Assembly: GCA_002441005.1 (NCBI GenBank)
Contig: DJWO01000011.1
Coordinates: forward strand, 269,442-333,441
DNA from: Candidatus Aminicenantes bacterium UBA6228
GTDB taxonomy: Bacteria; Acidobacteriota; Aminicenantia; Aminicenantales; Saccharicenantaceae
DNA length: 64,000 bases
Reading direction: 5' to 3'
Shown here: positions 37,496-47,172 of the stretch, piece after piece
How the letters are laid out: each line of letters begins with the position of its first letter
Position numbering within the stretch: position 1 is the first letter of the stretch
The notes under the pieces: generated by a model
Seen by the model: only the letters and a program-made list of their open reading frames with translations
What the model was told of the DNA's origin: nothing
Database searches by the model: none
Made by a program: the position numbers and the translations under genes

Positions 37496-37550
37496 GGGGT
37501 CGGGCCTCAGTAACTTATTGATAATAATAAAGATGGCCTGGCCCGACCCC
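37496..37550. repeat. 55-bp hairpin repeat, copy 2 (opposite orientation)
   Basis: Same 11-base arms (GGGGTCGGGCC / GGCCCGACCCC) and 33-base centre as the copy at 35277, but reversed. It begins 22 bases after the peptidase stop codon and can fold into a strong stem, so it could also stop transcription. There is no transposase gene between the copies. Confidence 0.85.
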
Positions 37551-37629
37551 ATCTTACCGACTGCAGGCCATTTGGCTTCCCAGCCTGTTATAATTGACTT
37601 TAAAGCTGCTTTCTGTTAAAAATTAGTAA

Positions 37630-40239
37630 ATGTGGAAAAGCCTCTTAAACAAGATTTTCGGAACCCAGAATGAACGGGATCTGAAAAAACTCCAGCCTTA
37701 TGTCGAAGCGATTAATTCCCTTGAGCCCGAGATCAGTCAGCTGTCTGATGCCCAGCTTCAGGCCAAAACGACCGAATTCAAAGAAAAGCTCAGTCAGGGA
37801 GCCAGCCTGGATGATATTCTGATTGAAGCCTTCGCCGTCGTCCGGGAAGTTGCCCGGCGAACGGTCAATATGCGTCATTTCGATGTTCAGCTGATTGGTG
37901 GCCTGGTCCTTCACCAGGGGAAAATCGCTGAGATGAAAACCGGTGAAGGAAAAACCTTAGTCGCCACCCTCCCCGCTTACCTCAATGCCCTCGAAGGTAA
38001 AGGCGTCCATATTGTCACTGTCAATGATTATTTAGCCAAAAGAGACGCTGACTGGATGGGTCCAATCTACAAGTCTCTTGGCCTGACCGTCGGCGTGATC
38101 CAGCATGACCTCAATGATGCCCAGCGTCAGATTGCCTATAATTCTGACGTTACTTACGGCACGAATAACGAATTTGGCTTCGATTACCTCCGGGACAATA
38201 TGAAGTTCCGGCTGGAGGATCTTGTCCAGCGTCAGTTCAATTATGCCATCGTCGATGAGGTGGACAGTATCCTGATTGATGAAGCCCGGACCCCGCTTAT
38301 TATTTCTGGTCCAACTCAGGAATCAACTCAGCTTTATTACCGGGTTGACAACTTCGTCCGCCGCCTGCAAAAAGACAAACATTTCATCCTCGATGAAAAA
38401 ACCAGAACTATAGCCCTGAATGAAAACGGTGTGGCGGACGCCGAAAAACACTTCAATGTGGCCAATCTCTATGACCTCAACTATATGGACCTGGTCCATG
38501 CTATTAACCAATCGCTTAAAGCTCATTTCCTTTTCAAGCGGGATGTCGATTACATGGTCAAGGACGGGCAGGTTATTATCGTTGACGAGTTTACCGGGCG
38601 GCTGATGCCTGGCCGCCGCTACAGTGATGGCCTCCATCAAGCCCTGGAAGCTAAAGAGCGGGTCAAGGTCGAAGAAGAATATCAGACCCTGGCCTCAATT
38701 ACCTTCCAGAATTATTTCCGCATGTATAAAAAACTGGCTGGCATGACCGGCACCGCCGCCACTGAGGCCGCCGAATTCCAGCAGATTTATAATCTGGATG
38801 TAATCGAAATCCCAACCAATAAACCCCTTATCCGGACTGAATACCCTGATGTCATTTACCGGACAGCCAAAGAAAAATGGGAGGCAGTTGTCCAGGAGAT
38901 CATCGAACTCAATAAAATCGGGCGCCCTGTTCTGGTTGGCACTATTTCGATTGAAAAATCTGAGCATCTGAGCAACTTACTCCGGAAGCGGAATATCAAG
39001 CATGTAGTCCTCAACGCTAAGTATCATGAGTTAGAAGCTCAGATTATCGCCCAGGCAGGCCGGATTGGGGCCGTGACCATCGCCACCAACATGGCCGGCC
39101 GCGGCGTTGATATTCTTCTCGGCGGCAATCCTGACTTTCTGGCTAAAGAAGCCCTGAAAAAAAGCGGCATAGATCCAGTTCAGGCCACTTCCGAGCAGTA
39201 TCGGCCGGCTTACAACCAGGCCTTAAAAATCACGGCTGAAGAGCATGAACGGGTTGTCTCTCTTGGCGGCTTGCATATTCTCGGCACCGAACGGCATGAA
39301 TCAAGGCGAATAGACAACCAGTTGCGAGGCCGGGCTGGCCGTCAGGGCGACCCTGGTTCTTCCCGTTTCTATCTGTCGCTCGAAGACGACCTGATGCGGA
39401 TTTTCGGCTCTGACCGTCTATCAGGATTAATGGCCAGAATCGGCATGAGCGAGGGTGTACCAATTCAACATCCCATGGTCACCCGGGCTATTGAACGGGC
39501 CCAAAAACAGGTTGAAGGCCAGAACTTTTCCATCAGAAAGCACCTGCTGGAATATGATGACGTCATGAACAAGCAGCGTGAGACGATTTACAGCCAGCGG
39601 CGGGAAATCCTGGAAGGTAAAGACCTGCGCGAATATTATTTGAATCTAATAGACAGCCTGGTCGAATGGTACCTTGACCAGCATGCCAATAAAACCAAAC
39701 ATCCTGATGACTGGGACTGGGAAGCCTTAAGACAGGCCGTCTTTTCTCAATTCGGTCTTGATCTTAGCCAGCTAAACTTTGACCGGGAAACAATTACCTA
39801 TGATGAACTGTTTGAGCAACTGACCTCTGCCCTGAAAGGTCTATACGAACAAAAAGAGAAGGCTCTTGGGCCGGACAGAATGCGGGAGTTTGAGCGGTTG
39901 ATTCTCCTCCAGGTGATAGATGCCCGCTGGAAAGATCATTTACTCGAAATGGATTATCTCAAAGAAGGTATTGGGCTTCGCGGTTATGGCCAGCGTGACC
40001 CGCTGATTGAATACAAAAAAGAAAGCTACGAGATGTTTCAACAATTGCTGGACAGGATAGAAGAAGATGCGGTGCGCTATCTCTTCCTGATCCAGCCAGT
40101 AGTCGAAGAAGAACAACAGCCGAGGCAGGCTCAACGTGAACGTCCTCTTTATTATCAGCGGCCCCAGGCCGGAGCCTCCGCCGGTGCGGTTATCCGGCAG
40201 GCCAGACCCTTGATTCCGGGCAAAAAGAAAAAACATTAA
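37630..40239 (+). CDS. secA: Preprotein translocase ATPase SecA
   Basis: SecA drives protein export through SecYEG. The 869-residue product has Walker A ([18 protein letters not shown], near residue 100), the Walker B segment [23 protein letters not shown] near residue 203, NBD2 motifs ([16 protein letters not shown] near residue 490; [20 protein letters not shown] near residue 560), and the helical scaffold and wing domains. The usual C-terminal zinc-binding tail (CxCxSGxxxxHC), used for SecB and lipid contact, is absent; the end is a basic stretch ([14 protein letters not shown]). This form is known in several lineages. guaB follows 21 bases on. Confidence 0.97.
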   Translation: MWKSLLNKIFGTQNERDLKKLQPYVEAINSLEPEISQLSDAQLQAKTTEFKEKLSQGASLDDILIEAFAVVREVARRTVNMRHFDVQLIGGLVLHQGKIAEMKTGEGKTLVATLPAYLNALEGKGVHIVTVNDYLAKRDADWMGPIYKSLGLTVGVIQHDLNDAQRQIAYNSDVTYGTNNEFGFDYLRDNMKFRLEDLVQRQFNYAIVDEVDSILIDEARTPLIISGPTQESTQLYYRVDNFVRRLQKDKHFILDEKTRTIALNENGVADAEKHFNVANLYDLNYMDLVHAINQSLKAHFLFKRDVDYMVKDGQVIIVDEFTGRLMPGRRYSDGLHQALEAKERVKVEEEYQTLASITFQNYFRMYKKLAGMTGTAATEAAEFQQIYNLDVIEIPTNKPLIRTEYPDVIYRTAKEKWEAVVQEIIELNKIGRPVLVGTISIEKSEHLSNLLRKRNIKHVVLNAKYHELEAQIIAQAGRIGAVTIATNMAGRGVDILLGGNPDFLAKEALKKSGIDPVQATSEQYRPAYNQALKITAEEHERVVSLGGLHILGTERHESRRIDNQLRGRAGRQGDPGSSRFYLSLEDDLMRIFGSDRLSGLMARIGMSEGVPIQHPMVTRAIERAQKQVEGQNFSIRKHLLEYDDVMNKQRETIYSQRREILEGKDLREYYLNLIDSLVEWYLDQHANKTKHPDDWDWEALRQAVFSQFGLDLSQLNFDRETITYDELFEQLTSALKGLYEQKEKALGPDRMREFERLILLQVIDARWKDHLLEMDYLKEGIGLRGYGQRDPLIEYKKESYEMFQQLLDRIEEDAVRYLFLIQPVVEEEQQPRQAQRERPLYYQRPQAGASAGAVIRQARPLIPGKKKKH

Positions 40240-40260
40240 ATCCTGAGGCAGGAGAATTCG

Positions 40261-41721
40261 ATGCTCGAGGAACATTTAAAAGAAGGTTTAACCTTTGACG
40301 ATGTCTTAATTCTACCAGCCAAATCAGAGGTTCTGCCGACCGAGACTGATGTCTCCAGCTGGCTGACCCCAAGGATACCGCTCAAAACGCCGATTATTAG
40401 CTCCGCTATGGATACGGTTACCACCTCCAGAATGGCTATCTGTTTAGCCCAGCAGGGAGGACTCGGCATTATTCACCGGAACATGTCAATTGAAGCTCAG
40501 GCCGAAGAAGTGGATAAAGTTAAAAGGCACGAAAGCGGGATGATTGTCGAACCAATCACCCTTCACCCTCAGGATAAGATCCGTCAGGCCATTGACTTGA
40601 TGAAAAAATACAAAATTTCCGGCCTGCCCGTGATTGATGAGAATAACCGGCTGGTCGGGATTCTAACTAACCGTGATATCAGGTTTGAAAACAGGCTGGA
40701 TATTCCCGTCTCGGAAATAATGACCAGGGAGCTGGTAACGGTGCCTGTTGGAACACCGCTGGAGGAAGCCGAAAAACTTTTTCAGCGACACAAGGTTGAA
40801 AAACTGTTAATTGTTGATAAAGACTATCATCTAAAAGGCTTGATTACCTATAAAGATATCCTGAGAAGGATTGAATATCCCCTGGCTTCTAAGGACAAAC
40901 TGGGCCGCTTACAGGTCGGAGCAGCGGTTGGAGTCGGGGTGGAGGTTTTAGACCGGGTTTCAGCCCTGTGTAAGGCTGGCTGTGACGTCCTGATAGTTGA
41001 TACCGCCCACGGTCACTCCCAACGGGTGCTGGAGACAGTCAAAGCCATCAGAAAACATTTTCCTGAGATTAACCTCATTGCCGGTAACATTGCCACGGCT
41101 GAAGCCGCTGAGGATCTGATCAACCTGGGGGTAGATGCGGTTAAAGTTGGCATCGGTCCTGGTTCAATTTGCACCACCAGAGTTATTGCTGGCATTGGCG
41201 TTCCCCAGATCACGGCGATTTCTGATGTCTATAAAGTTACCAGCCAAAATAAAATTCCGCTGATTGCTGATGGCGGCATTAAATATTCAGGCGATATAAC
41301 CAAGGCTATGGCCGCCGGTGCCTCCACAGTCATGCTGGGAAATCTTTTAGCTGGAACTGATGAAGCTCCGGGCGAGGTGGTCATCTATCAGGGGCGGGCC
41401 TACAAAATCTACCGGGGAATGGGCTCACTCGAAGCCATGAAAGAAGGCAGCCGCGACCGCTATTTTCAGGACACAGTTTCCGACTCAAAACTGGTGCCGG
41501 AAGGAATTGAAGGCCGGGTACCTTTTAAGGGTAGTGCTGTTTCCATCATCCAGATGCTGGTTGGCGGCCTGAAATCAGGTCTGGGTTATACTGGCTGCCG
41601 GACGATAGAAGAGCTGCAGAAAAAAGCCAAATTTATTAAGATCACTCCGGCCGCTCTCCGGGAAAGCCATGTTCACGATGTGATTATCACCAAGGAAGCC
41701 CCTAATTATCATCTCGATTGA
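40261..41721 (+). CDS. guaB: Inosine-5'-monophosphate dehydrogenase
   Basis: IMPDH oxidises IMP to XMP with NAD+, the committed step to guanine nucleotides. The 486 residues have a classic design: N-terminal barrel strands ([17 protein letters not shown]), two CBS domains (about 92-205: [30 protein letters not shown]), the catalytic loop [11 protein letters not shown] with its Cys near residue 304, the [10 protein letters not shown] nucleotide motif, and the flap region about 385-420. The ribosome site GGCAGGAG is close to the ATG. It is transcribed with secA (21-base gap). Confidence 0.97.
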   Translation: MLEEHLKEGLTFDDVLILPAKSEVLPTETDVSSWLTPRIPLKTPIISSAMDTVTTSRMAICLAQQGGLGIIHRNMSIEAQAEEVDKVKRHESGMIVEPITLHPQDKIRQAIDLMKKYKISGLPVIDENNRLVGILTNRDIRFENRLDIPVSEIMTRELVTVPVGTPLEEAEKLFQRHKVEKLLIVDKDYHLKGLITYKDILRRIEYPLASKDKLGRLQVGAAVGVGVEVLDRVSALCKAGCDVLIVDTAHGHSQRVLETVKAIRKHFPEINLIAGNIATAEAAEDLINLGVDAVKVGIGPGSICTTRVIAGIGVPQITAISDVYKVTSQNKIPLIADGGIKYSGDITKAMAAGASTVMLGNLLAGTDEAPGEVVIYQGRAYKIYRGMGSLEAMKEGSRDRYFQDTVSDSKLVPEGIEGRVPFKGSAVSIIQMLVGGLKSGLGYTGCRTIEELQKKAKFIKITPAALRESHVHDVIITKEAPNYHLD

Positions 41722-41724
41722 CCT

Positions 41725-42084
41725 TCAATTTTTTATTTGCTTTATCCGGTTATTTTCATCCAGGAGAACGATTTTTGGCCAGTGATCTGACACCTCAGCC
41801 TCTTCCAGACAGCCATAAGAAGTAATAATGATAATATCGTCCTTTTTGATTTTATGAGCCGCCGCTCCATAAACGCCAATCTTCCCTGAGCCAGCTTGTT
41901 CTTTGATGAGATAAGTGGCCAGTCGCTCGCCATTGGTTACATTATAGACTTCCACCCGCTCATATTCCCTCATCCCGGCAGCAGTCATCAGCTCTGAATC
42001 CAGGCCCAGACTGCCCTCATAATCAATATCACTATGGGTAACTTTGGCCCGGTGGATTTTTGATTTAAGATAAAGGGTTCTCAT
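41725..42084 (-). CDS. panD: Aspartate 1-decarboxylase
   Basis: PanD converts L-aspartate to beta-alanine. The proenzyme cuts itself at Gly24-Ser25 to make the pyruvoyl group; the sequence DYEGSLGLD puts GS at 24-25, and Lys9 (LKSKIHRAKVTHSD) is in the expected place. The AAHKIKKDDIIIITSYG segment is also typical. Length is 119 residues (126 in E. coli). Its start overlaps the panC stop by 4 bases (ATGA), so panB-panC-panD form one minus-strand operon for pantothenate and coenzyme A. guaB ends just 3 bases away in the convergent direction. Confidence 0.95.
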   Translation of the reverse strand: MRTLYLKSKIHRAKVTHSDIDYEGSLGLDSELMTAAGMREYERVEVYNVTNGERLATYLIKEQAGSGKIGVYGAAAHKIKKDDIIIITSYGCLEEAEVSDHWPKIVLLDENNRIKQIKN

Positions 42085-42941
42085 TTCTCAATTACTCCAG
42101 AAATAAATCTTAAATTGTCTATTAATCTCGTTTTACCAAAATAAACAGCCAGGGCTACCAAGGCCTCGCTTCCAATGATTTCAAGCGGCTCCAGAGTCTG
42201 GAGATCAACAATTTCGACATAATCAATCCTGGCTAAAGGCTCAGCTGAAATTAAATCTATCATCTGCTGTCTAATCTTTGCTGCCTGTCGCTCGCCTGTC
42301 TTAATCAACCTTTCGGCTAACTCCAGGCTATGATAAAGAACCAGTGCTGCCTGCCGCTCCTGGCTATTAAGATAGACATTGCGTGAACTCAGAGCCAGTC
42401 CATCTTTCTCCCTGATGAGAGGCATGGGTCTGATTTTAACTGTCAGGTTCAAGTCTTCAACCATTTTCTTCAGGATCAAGACCTGCTGGGCGTCCTTCCA
42501 GCCAAAATAGGCTTCATCCGGCTGGATCAGATTAAAAAGCTTCAAGACGACGGTGCACACTCCTCGAAAATGGCCGGGACGGGAACGGCCGCAAAGTTTA
42601 TTCTCCAGATCATCAACTTCGACATAAGTCCTGTAACCGGCAGGATACATCTCCTCGACCGGAGGATAGAAAACCAGATCAACACCCTCCTTCTCCAGTA
42701 AGGCTGCATCGCGGTTAAAGTCCCGCGGATATATTTGATAATCTTCGGCTGGCCCGAATTGCTTGGGATTGACAAAAATAGAGACGGCTGTCCGGTCATT
42801 CCCTTGCCTGGCTCCCCGGACCAGACTCAGGTGACCCTCATGGAGGAAACCCATGGTCGGAACCAAGCCGATGGTTTGTCCTTCTTTTTTCCAGCTCTTA
42901 ATTCTGTCCTTAAGCTCGCCGACTGTAGAAATGATTTCCAT
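42081..42941 (-). CDS. panC: Pantothenate synthetase (pantoate-beta-alanine ligase)
   Basis: PanC joins pantoate and beta-alanine with ATP, forming AMP. The 286 residues contain the class I ligase signature VPTMGFLHEGHLSLV (HxGH, near residue 28), NPKQFGPAEDYQIYPRD near residue 62, YFGWKDAQQ near residue 147 and the KMSKS-like IREKDGLALSSRNVYLN near residue 180. A GAGAAGG ribosome site precedes the ATG. It is the middle gene of panBCD, overlapping panD by 4 bases. Confidence 0.96.
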   Translation of the reverse strand: MEIISTVGELKDRIKSWKKEGQTIGLVPTMGFLHEGHLSLVRGARQGNDRTAVSIFVNPKQFGPAEDYQIYPRDFNRDAALLEKEGVDLVFYPPVEEMYPAGYRTYVEVDDLENKLCGRSRPGHFRGVCTVVLKLFNLIQPDEAYFGWKDAQQVLILKKMVEDLNLTVKIRPMPLIREKDGLALSSRNVYLNSQERQAALVLYHSLELAERLIKTGERQAAKIRQQMIDLISAEPLARIDYVEIVDLQTLEPLEIIGSEALVALAVYFGKTRLIDNLRFISGVIEK

Positions 42942-42984
42942 GATGGCCCTTCTCCAGTCTTATTTATCTATTTCTCTCTGCTCA

Positions 42985-43875
42985 TCAGCTTTGACCGTCA
43001 GTCCGGCTGAATTTTTCCCTCAGCTTTTCCAGCAATGGTCCTGCTATTTCCTTTTTTAGATGATAGGAATGCTCCTCATCAGGAAAGCTACCCTGACGGA
43101 CATCCTGAATATACTCATTAACCGCTTTAGAAATAACCTCAGCCAGTTCAGCATATTTTTTGACAAATTTGGGCATATAGCCGGTAGAAAGCCCCAGCAA
43201 GTCATTGACCACCAGCACCTGACCATCGCAAGCAGGCCCAGCGCCAATGCCGATGGTTGGAATTTTCAAACTTCTGGTAATTTCTGCCGCCAGTTCTTCC
43301 GGCACTGATTCAAGGACAACAGCAAAAGCTCCGGCCTTCTCCAGAGCTAAGGCTCCCCGGTAAATTTCTTCGGCCTTTTTTTCTTCTGCCCCTTGAACCT
43401 TAAACCCGCCCATTCTCCCTATTGACTGGGGTGTCAAGCCGACATGACCCATGACTGGAATTTCGGCCTCGACCAGAGCCTCGACCAGCTCCAGCCGCTT
43501 TGGGTTTGAGCCTTCCAGTTTGACCGCATCTGCTCCAGCTTCTTTGATAAACCGGCCGGCATTGAAAATTGAATCAGCTAAAGAGAGGTGAAAGGAAAGA
43601 AAGGGCATATCTCCGACTACCAAAGCCCGGCTTCTGGACCTGGTCACAGCCTGAGTATGGTGGAGCATAGCCTCCATGGTCACCGGCAGGGTCGTCTCAT
43701 AGCCGAGAACAGCCATGCCGACTGAATCTCCAACCAGGATAATATCTATCCCACTATCATCGAGAATTTTGGCCGTCGGGAAATCATAGGCGGTCAGAAC
43801 AGTAATCTTTTCTTGCTGTTGTTTCAGCCGGAAAAGATAAGGTATAGTGACTCTTTCTTTTCCTGGTGTAACCAT
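42985..43875 (-). CDS. panB: 3-methyl-2-oxobutanoate hydroxymethyltransferase
   Basis: PanB adds a hydroxymethyl group from 5,10-methylene-tetrahydrofolate to ketoisovalerate to make ketopantoate. The 296 residues have LTAYDFPTAKILDDSGIDIILVGDS (metal-binding Asp), VGDMPFLSF, VKLEG near residue 115, MGHVGLTPQS near residue 138 and VLESVPEELA with the catalytic Glu near residue 185. An AAAGGAG lies before the ATG. It is the first gene of the panBCD unit; panC starts 43 bases after its stop. Confidence 0.96.
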   Translation of the reverse strand: MVTPGKERVTIPYLFRLKQQQEKITVLTAYDFPTAKILDDSGIDIILVGDSVGMAVLGYETTLPVTMEAMLHHTQAVTRSRSRALVVGDMPFLSFHLSLADSIFNAGRFIKEAGADAVKLEGSNPKRLELVEALVEAEIPVMGHVGLTPQSIGRMGGFKVQGAEEKKAEEIYRGALALEKAGAFAVVLESVPEELAAEITRSLKIPTIGIGAGPACDGQVLVVNDLLGLSTGYMPKFVKKYAELAEVISKAVNEYIQDVRQGSFPDEEHSYHLKKEIAGPLLEKLREKFSRTDGQS

Positions 43876-43998
43876 TATATCTCCTTTCTTTATCTCCCGC
43901 CGGGCCTCCCGGCTGGAAGTAAAGTTTTGAGCCTGGTCGCTGGTGAAGCTTTCAGTCCCGGTGTTCCAGAAGAACCTCCGGGCTAGGTTTTTATTTTA

Positions 43999-44673
43999 TC
44001 ACTTTTTTGATTTTTTGGCTTGAAAACTTTCCGGAACGTAATAAAGAGTTCCTTTGTTGAGCTGTTTGATCTGGTCAATTAAATCCCAGACCTGATCTTC
44101 CTGGCTGAGATCAAGGTCATCGGCCTTAATCACCAGCAGCGGGGCTGCCTTGTAGTTAAAGAAAAAATAGTCATAAGCCTCAACAATGTCTTCCAGATAT
44201 TTGTCTGAGATTTTTTTCTCCAGGCCCTCCCCTTCTTTATCCATTCTCTTCATCAGCGTTTTGACCGAGATTTGAAGGTAAACTACCAGGTCGGGCCGGG
44301 GAATCCGTTCGGCCAGAATACTATAAATTCTTTCATAGACGCGCAGTTCATCGTCGGTCAGCGTCTGATAAGCATAGATTTTGTCTTTTTCCAGTAGATA
44401 ATCACAGATTATCCGGTCAACGAACAGATCTCGCTGAAGAAGCCTTGATTGTTGATGATAGCGGTTGGCCAGAAAGACAAGCTGGGTCAGGAAAGCTGCT
44501 CCTTCTTTCTCGTTATAAAAATCCCTCAAATATGGATTATCAGTTTGGTCAAGGACTAATTGCCCGCCTATTTTTTGAGCCAGCAGATGAGCCAGCAAAG
44601 TCTTATGTGATTTAAAAACTCCTTCAATAGCCAGATGTCTGAAGCTTATTTCACCGCTCAATTTCATAGTCAT
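43999..44673 (-). CDS. Deoxynucleoside kinase-like protein with altered P-loop
   Basis: The 224 residues align by pattern with dGK/dAK-type deoxynucleoside kinases: DNPYLRDFYNE near residue 46, a DRxxxD-type segment VDRIICDYLLEKDKIYA near residue 88 and a lid-like KRMDKEGEGLEKKISDKYLEDIVEAYDYFF near residue 143. The P-loop reads GVFKSHKT, whereas the family has GxxGxGKT/S; the last Gly is His and a Gly is missing, although Lys-Thr are kept. Activity may be altered or lost. The gene stands alone, between panB and a PspC-like gene, all on the minus strand. Start ATG at 44673 with another ATG two codons on. Confidence 0.7.
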   Translation of the reverse strand: MTMKLSGEISFRHLAIEGVFKSHKTLLAHLLAQKIGGQLVLDQTDNPYLRDFYNEKEGAAFLTQLVFLANRYHQQSRLLQRDLFVDRIICDYLLEKDKIYAYQTLTDDELRVYERIYSILAERIPRPDLVVYLQISVKTLMKRMDKEGEGLEKKISDKYLEDIVEAYDYFFFNYKAAPLLVIKADDLDLSQEDQVWDLIDQIKQLNKGTLYYVPESFQAKKSKK

Positions 44674-44719
44674 AATTATTTTGACTTCATGCCTTAGTTC
44701 AGTCCCTATCAGGATTCAT

Positions 44720-44917
44720 TTAGCCTTTTTGTTCACTGGGAATAACCAGCCAGGCAATTAGATAAAAAAGAACCATGGGTAAAATGGCCGTCAGGAGGCC
44801 TATCCCAACGAAGATTAGCCTGATCAGGGACACGTCCAGGTCAAAATAGTCAGCTAATCCGCCGCAGACACCACCGAGCATTTTTTGTTTAGCCGAACGA
44901 TAAAGCTTCTTAGCCAT
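44720..44917 (-). CDS. PspC-domain protein
   Basis: The ATG at 44917, after GAGGAAGG, gives 65 residues; a 17-codon longer frame lacks a ribosome site. The sequence [25 protein letters not shown] is the PspC motif, followed by one long hydrophobic segment ([30 protein letters not shown]). PspC-type proteins are small inner-membrane factors linked to phage-shock or envelope-stress signalling. Here no PspA/PspB gene is adjacent. Divergent from AOR. Confidence 0.85.
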   Translation of the reverse strand: MAKKLYRSAKQKMLGGVCGGLADYFDLDVSLIRLIFVGIGLLTAILPMVLFYLIAWLVIPSEQKG

Positions 44918-45018
44918 TTCCTTCCTCAATTTATCCAGAGTCACGTTTATTTTAGCTGATTCAACCAAATTTACAACCAGAATAATCGAGTTTCGCTCAT
45001 TTTGGACACCTTCCTTTA

Positions 45019-45047
45019 TTGACTGTCGGCTGCTATTATGTTATCAG
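45019..45047 (+). promoter_or_regulatory. Candidate promoter of the first AOR gene
   Basis: TTGACT (45019-45024), a 17-base spacer and TATCAG (45042-45047, four of six matches). It is 31 bases upstream of the ATG at 45078, which has a good AAGGAGG. Confidence 0.4.
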
Positions 45048-45077
45048 TAAAGTTCTAAAGATTAAGGAGGTTTAAGG

Positions 45078-46916
45078 ATGAAAGGCTGGACTGGCCATAT
45101 CTTAAGGATTAATCTAACTAACCGGACTCATAAAATAGAAACCTTTGGTCAAGAATTCGCCGAAAAATGGGTAGGAGGCCGCGGACTGGCCCTGAAAACC
45201 CTCTGGGACGAGCTTCGACCGGGCATCGACCCGCTCGGCCCCGAGAATAAACTGATCATAGCTGTTGGACCAATTGCCGGAGTACCTGCTCCCAATACCG
45301 GGAAAACCGTGGTAGCGGCCAAGTCTCCCCTGACCGGTGGTTTTGGGGATGGAAATCTTGGAACCAGGGCCACCGAACATATCAGAAAATCCGGTTATGA
45401 TGCCCTGATTTTTGAAGGTCAGGCTGATAAGCCCATTTATGTTTATATTGAAGACGATAAAGTCCAGTATTTTCCGGCTGAGGACATCTGGGGAAAAGGC
45501 ACCTATGACACTCATGATTATCTCTATAAAAGATATGGCAAGGGCGTTGGGGTTTTGTCAATTGGCCAGGGTGGAGAAAACCTTAACCGTTATGCCATGA
45601 TCCGCAGCCTGGAAGGCAGAGCTGGTGGCCGGCCAGGCATCGGAGCAGTCATGGGTTCAAAAAAACTTAAGGCCATTGTGATTAAAGGCTCGAAGCCTAT
45701 TCCAGTGGCCGACCCAGAGGGGATGAGAAAACTCGGTCTTGATGATTTAAGGAAAGTAGGTGAAATTAACAAACAAACCGGCTGGTCAATTCAGAGTACC
45801 ACCGGCGTTTTGTCCTGGTGTAATGAAGTGGCGGCTCTACCGGTTCATAACATGAGACAGACTCACCATCCTGATGCCTGGAAAATAGATGGTGAAAGAC
45901 TGAATAACGCTCGGGTAGCCACCTACGGCTGCCCTAATTGCACTATGAGATGCGGCATTGCTATCCGGGATCACGAAGGTCACGAGTCAGAGCTGGACTA
46001 TGAAAATGTTGGTCTGCTGGGCAGTGACCTTGACATTTTTGAACTCGACCAGGTCGGTTCTCTGAACTATCTCTGCGATGACTACGGGCTTGATACTATC
46101 TCCGCTGGAGATACTCTGGCTTTTTATGCCGATGCTATCGAGCAAGGAGCAATCAAAGGCGACTTCAGGTTCGGCGATGCTGAAATGGCCAAAAAATTGC
46201 TGGGTCAAGCCGCCAGAAGAGAGGGAGAAGTTGGCAATTTGCTGGCTGAAGGATCATTAAGAATGGCCAGGACTATCGGTCATAATTCAGAAGCCTATGC
46301 CATGCAGGTCAAAGGCCTGGAAATTTCAGCTTATAATTGCAAGTTCATTCCCGGTATGGCTTTAGCTTTTGCCACCTGCCCGATTGGTGCCCACCATAAA
46401 GATAGCTGGATCATAACGTTTGAAATCAAGCAAAGTCAGCGTGATTCCTATGGCCCGGAAAAGGCAGCCAAGGTTATCGAGCTGCAAAGAATCAGAGGCG
46501 GTTTGTTTGAGTTTATTGTCGCCTGCCGTTTCCCCTGGATTGAGTTGGGCTGGCCTCTTGATCATTATGCTGAATATTTTAACAAGGTAACCGGATTAAA
46601 CTGGTCACTCGATGATTTCTGGAAAGTGTCTGACCGCATTTATGCCCTGATGAAGTTTTTCTGGGTCAGGGAATTTCCTGACTGGGACAGAACCAGAGAT
46701 TATCCGCCGATGGTCTGGTTTGATCCCAGTAACGCTGATAAGGAAGGACCAATTGCCGGCAAGGTCCTTGAACTTGACAAATACAATCAATTGCTTGACC
46801 ACTACTACAATCAGAGAGGCTGGGACAAAAGGGGTATTCCGACCAGACAGACTGCTGAGTCCCTCGACCTCAAAGACGAAATTGCGGAAGTAGAAAAATA
46901 TACCAAGCTCGAATAA
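45078..46916 (+). CDS. Aldehyde:ferredoxin oxidoreductase (tungsten/molybdenum)
   Basis: AOR-family enzymes oxidise aldehydes to acids with ferredoxin, or the reverse, using a W- or Mo-bis-pterin and one 4Fe-4S cluster in the cytoplasm. The 612 residues show the N-terminal AOR barrel (GWTGHILRINLTN, then EKWVGGRGLALKTLWDEL), the pterin-contact segment GGRPGIGAVMGSKKLKAI near residue 185, and three cluster cysteines CPNCTMRC (285, 288, 292); a fourth is expected near the CPIGAHH segment. A moaD-like gene follows 19 bases on. The substrate is unknown; a second AOR at 55917 is a distant paralogue. Confidence 0.92.
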   Translation: MKGWTGHILRINLTNRTHKIETFGQEFAEKWVGGRGLALKTLWDELRPGIDPLGPENKLIIAVGPIAGVPAPNTGKTVVAAKSPLTGGFGDGNLGTRATEHIRKSGYDALIFEGQADKPIYVYIEDDKVQYFPAEDIWGKGTYDTHDYLYKRYGKGVGVLSIGQGGENLNRYAMIRSLEGRAGGRPGIGAVMGSKKLKAIVIKGSKPIPVADPEGMRKLGLDDLRKVGEINKQTGWSIQSTTGVLSWCNEVAALPVHNMRQTHHPDAWKIDGERLNNARVATYGCPNCTMRCGIAIRDHEGHESELDYENVGLLGSDLDIFELDQVGSLNYLCDDYGLDTISAGDTLAFYADAIEQGAIKGDFRFGDAEMAKKLLGQAARREGEVGNLLAEGSLRMARTIGHNSEAYAMQVKGLEISAYNCKFIPGMALAFATCPIGAHHKDSWIITFEIKQSQRDSYGPEKAAKVIELQRIRGGLFEFIVACRFPWIELGWPLDHYAEYFNKVTGLNWSLDDFWKVSDRIYALMKFFWVREFPDWDRTRDYPPMVWFDPSNADKEGPIAGKVLELDKYNQLLDHYYNQRGWDKRGIPTRQTAESLDLKDEIAEVEKYTKLE

Positions 46917-46935
46917 AATAAAAAATATAAACAGA

Positions 46936-47172
46936 ATGTCGATGATAAAAATCACGGTTAAATTAATTGGCCCGCTGATCAATCTGGCAGGCTATTCAGA
47001 AAAAACACTTGAGTTTCCAGCTGAAACTACAGTGGAAGAAATTCTGGCTTCTCTGCCTATAGATCCACTACGGCCAAAAATTGTGACCAGAAACGGACAG
47101 GCTGTAGCTCCAGGTGAAAAGCTCAAAGATGGTGACCGGTTAGCTATTTCACCCATTTATTCTGGCGGGTAA
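46936..47172 (+). CDS. MoaD/ThiS family sulfur-carrier protein
   Basis: The 78 residues have the beta-grasp design and end in the Gly-Gly tail (SPIYSGG) needed for thiocarboxylation. MoaD-like proteins deliver sulfur to the dithiolene of molybdopterin. Its place right after an AOR gene suggests a role in the tungsten/molybdenum cofactor of that enzyme. No other cofactor gene lies nearby in the window. The start could be MSMIK or the internal MIK; no ribosome site decides it. Confidence 0.85.
   Translation: MSMIKITVKLIGPLINLAGYSEKTLEFPAETTVEEILASLPIDPLRPKIVTRNGQAVAPGEKLKDGDRLAISPIYSGG

Noticed and set aside
35277..37550. The two 55-bp repeats as a CRISPR array or an insertion sequence
   Set aside because: Only two copies, in opposite orientation and 2.2 kb apart, with an ordinary peptidase gene and no transposase between.
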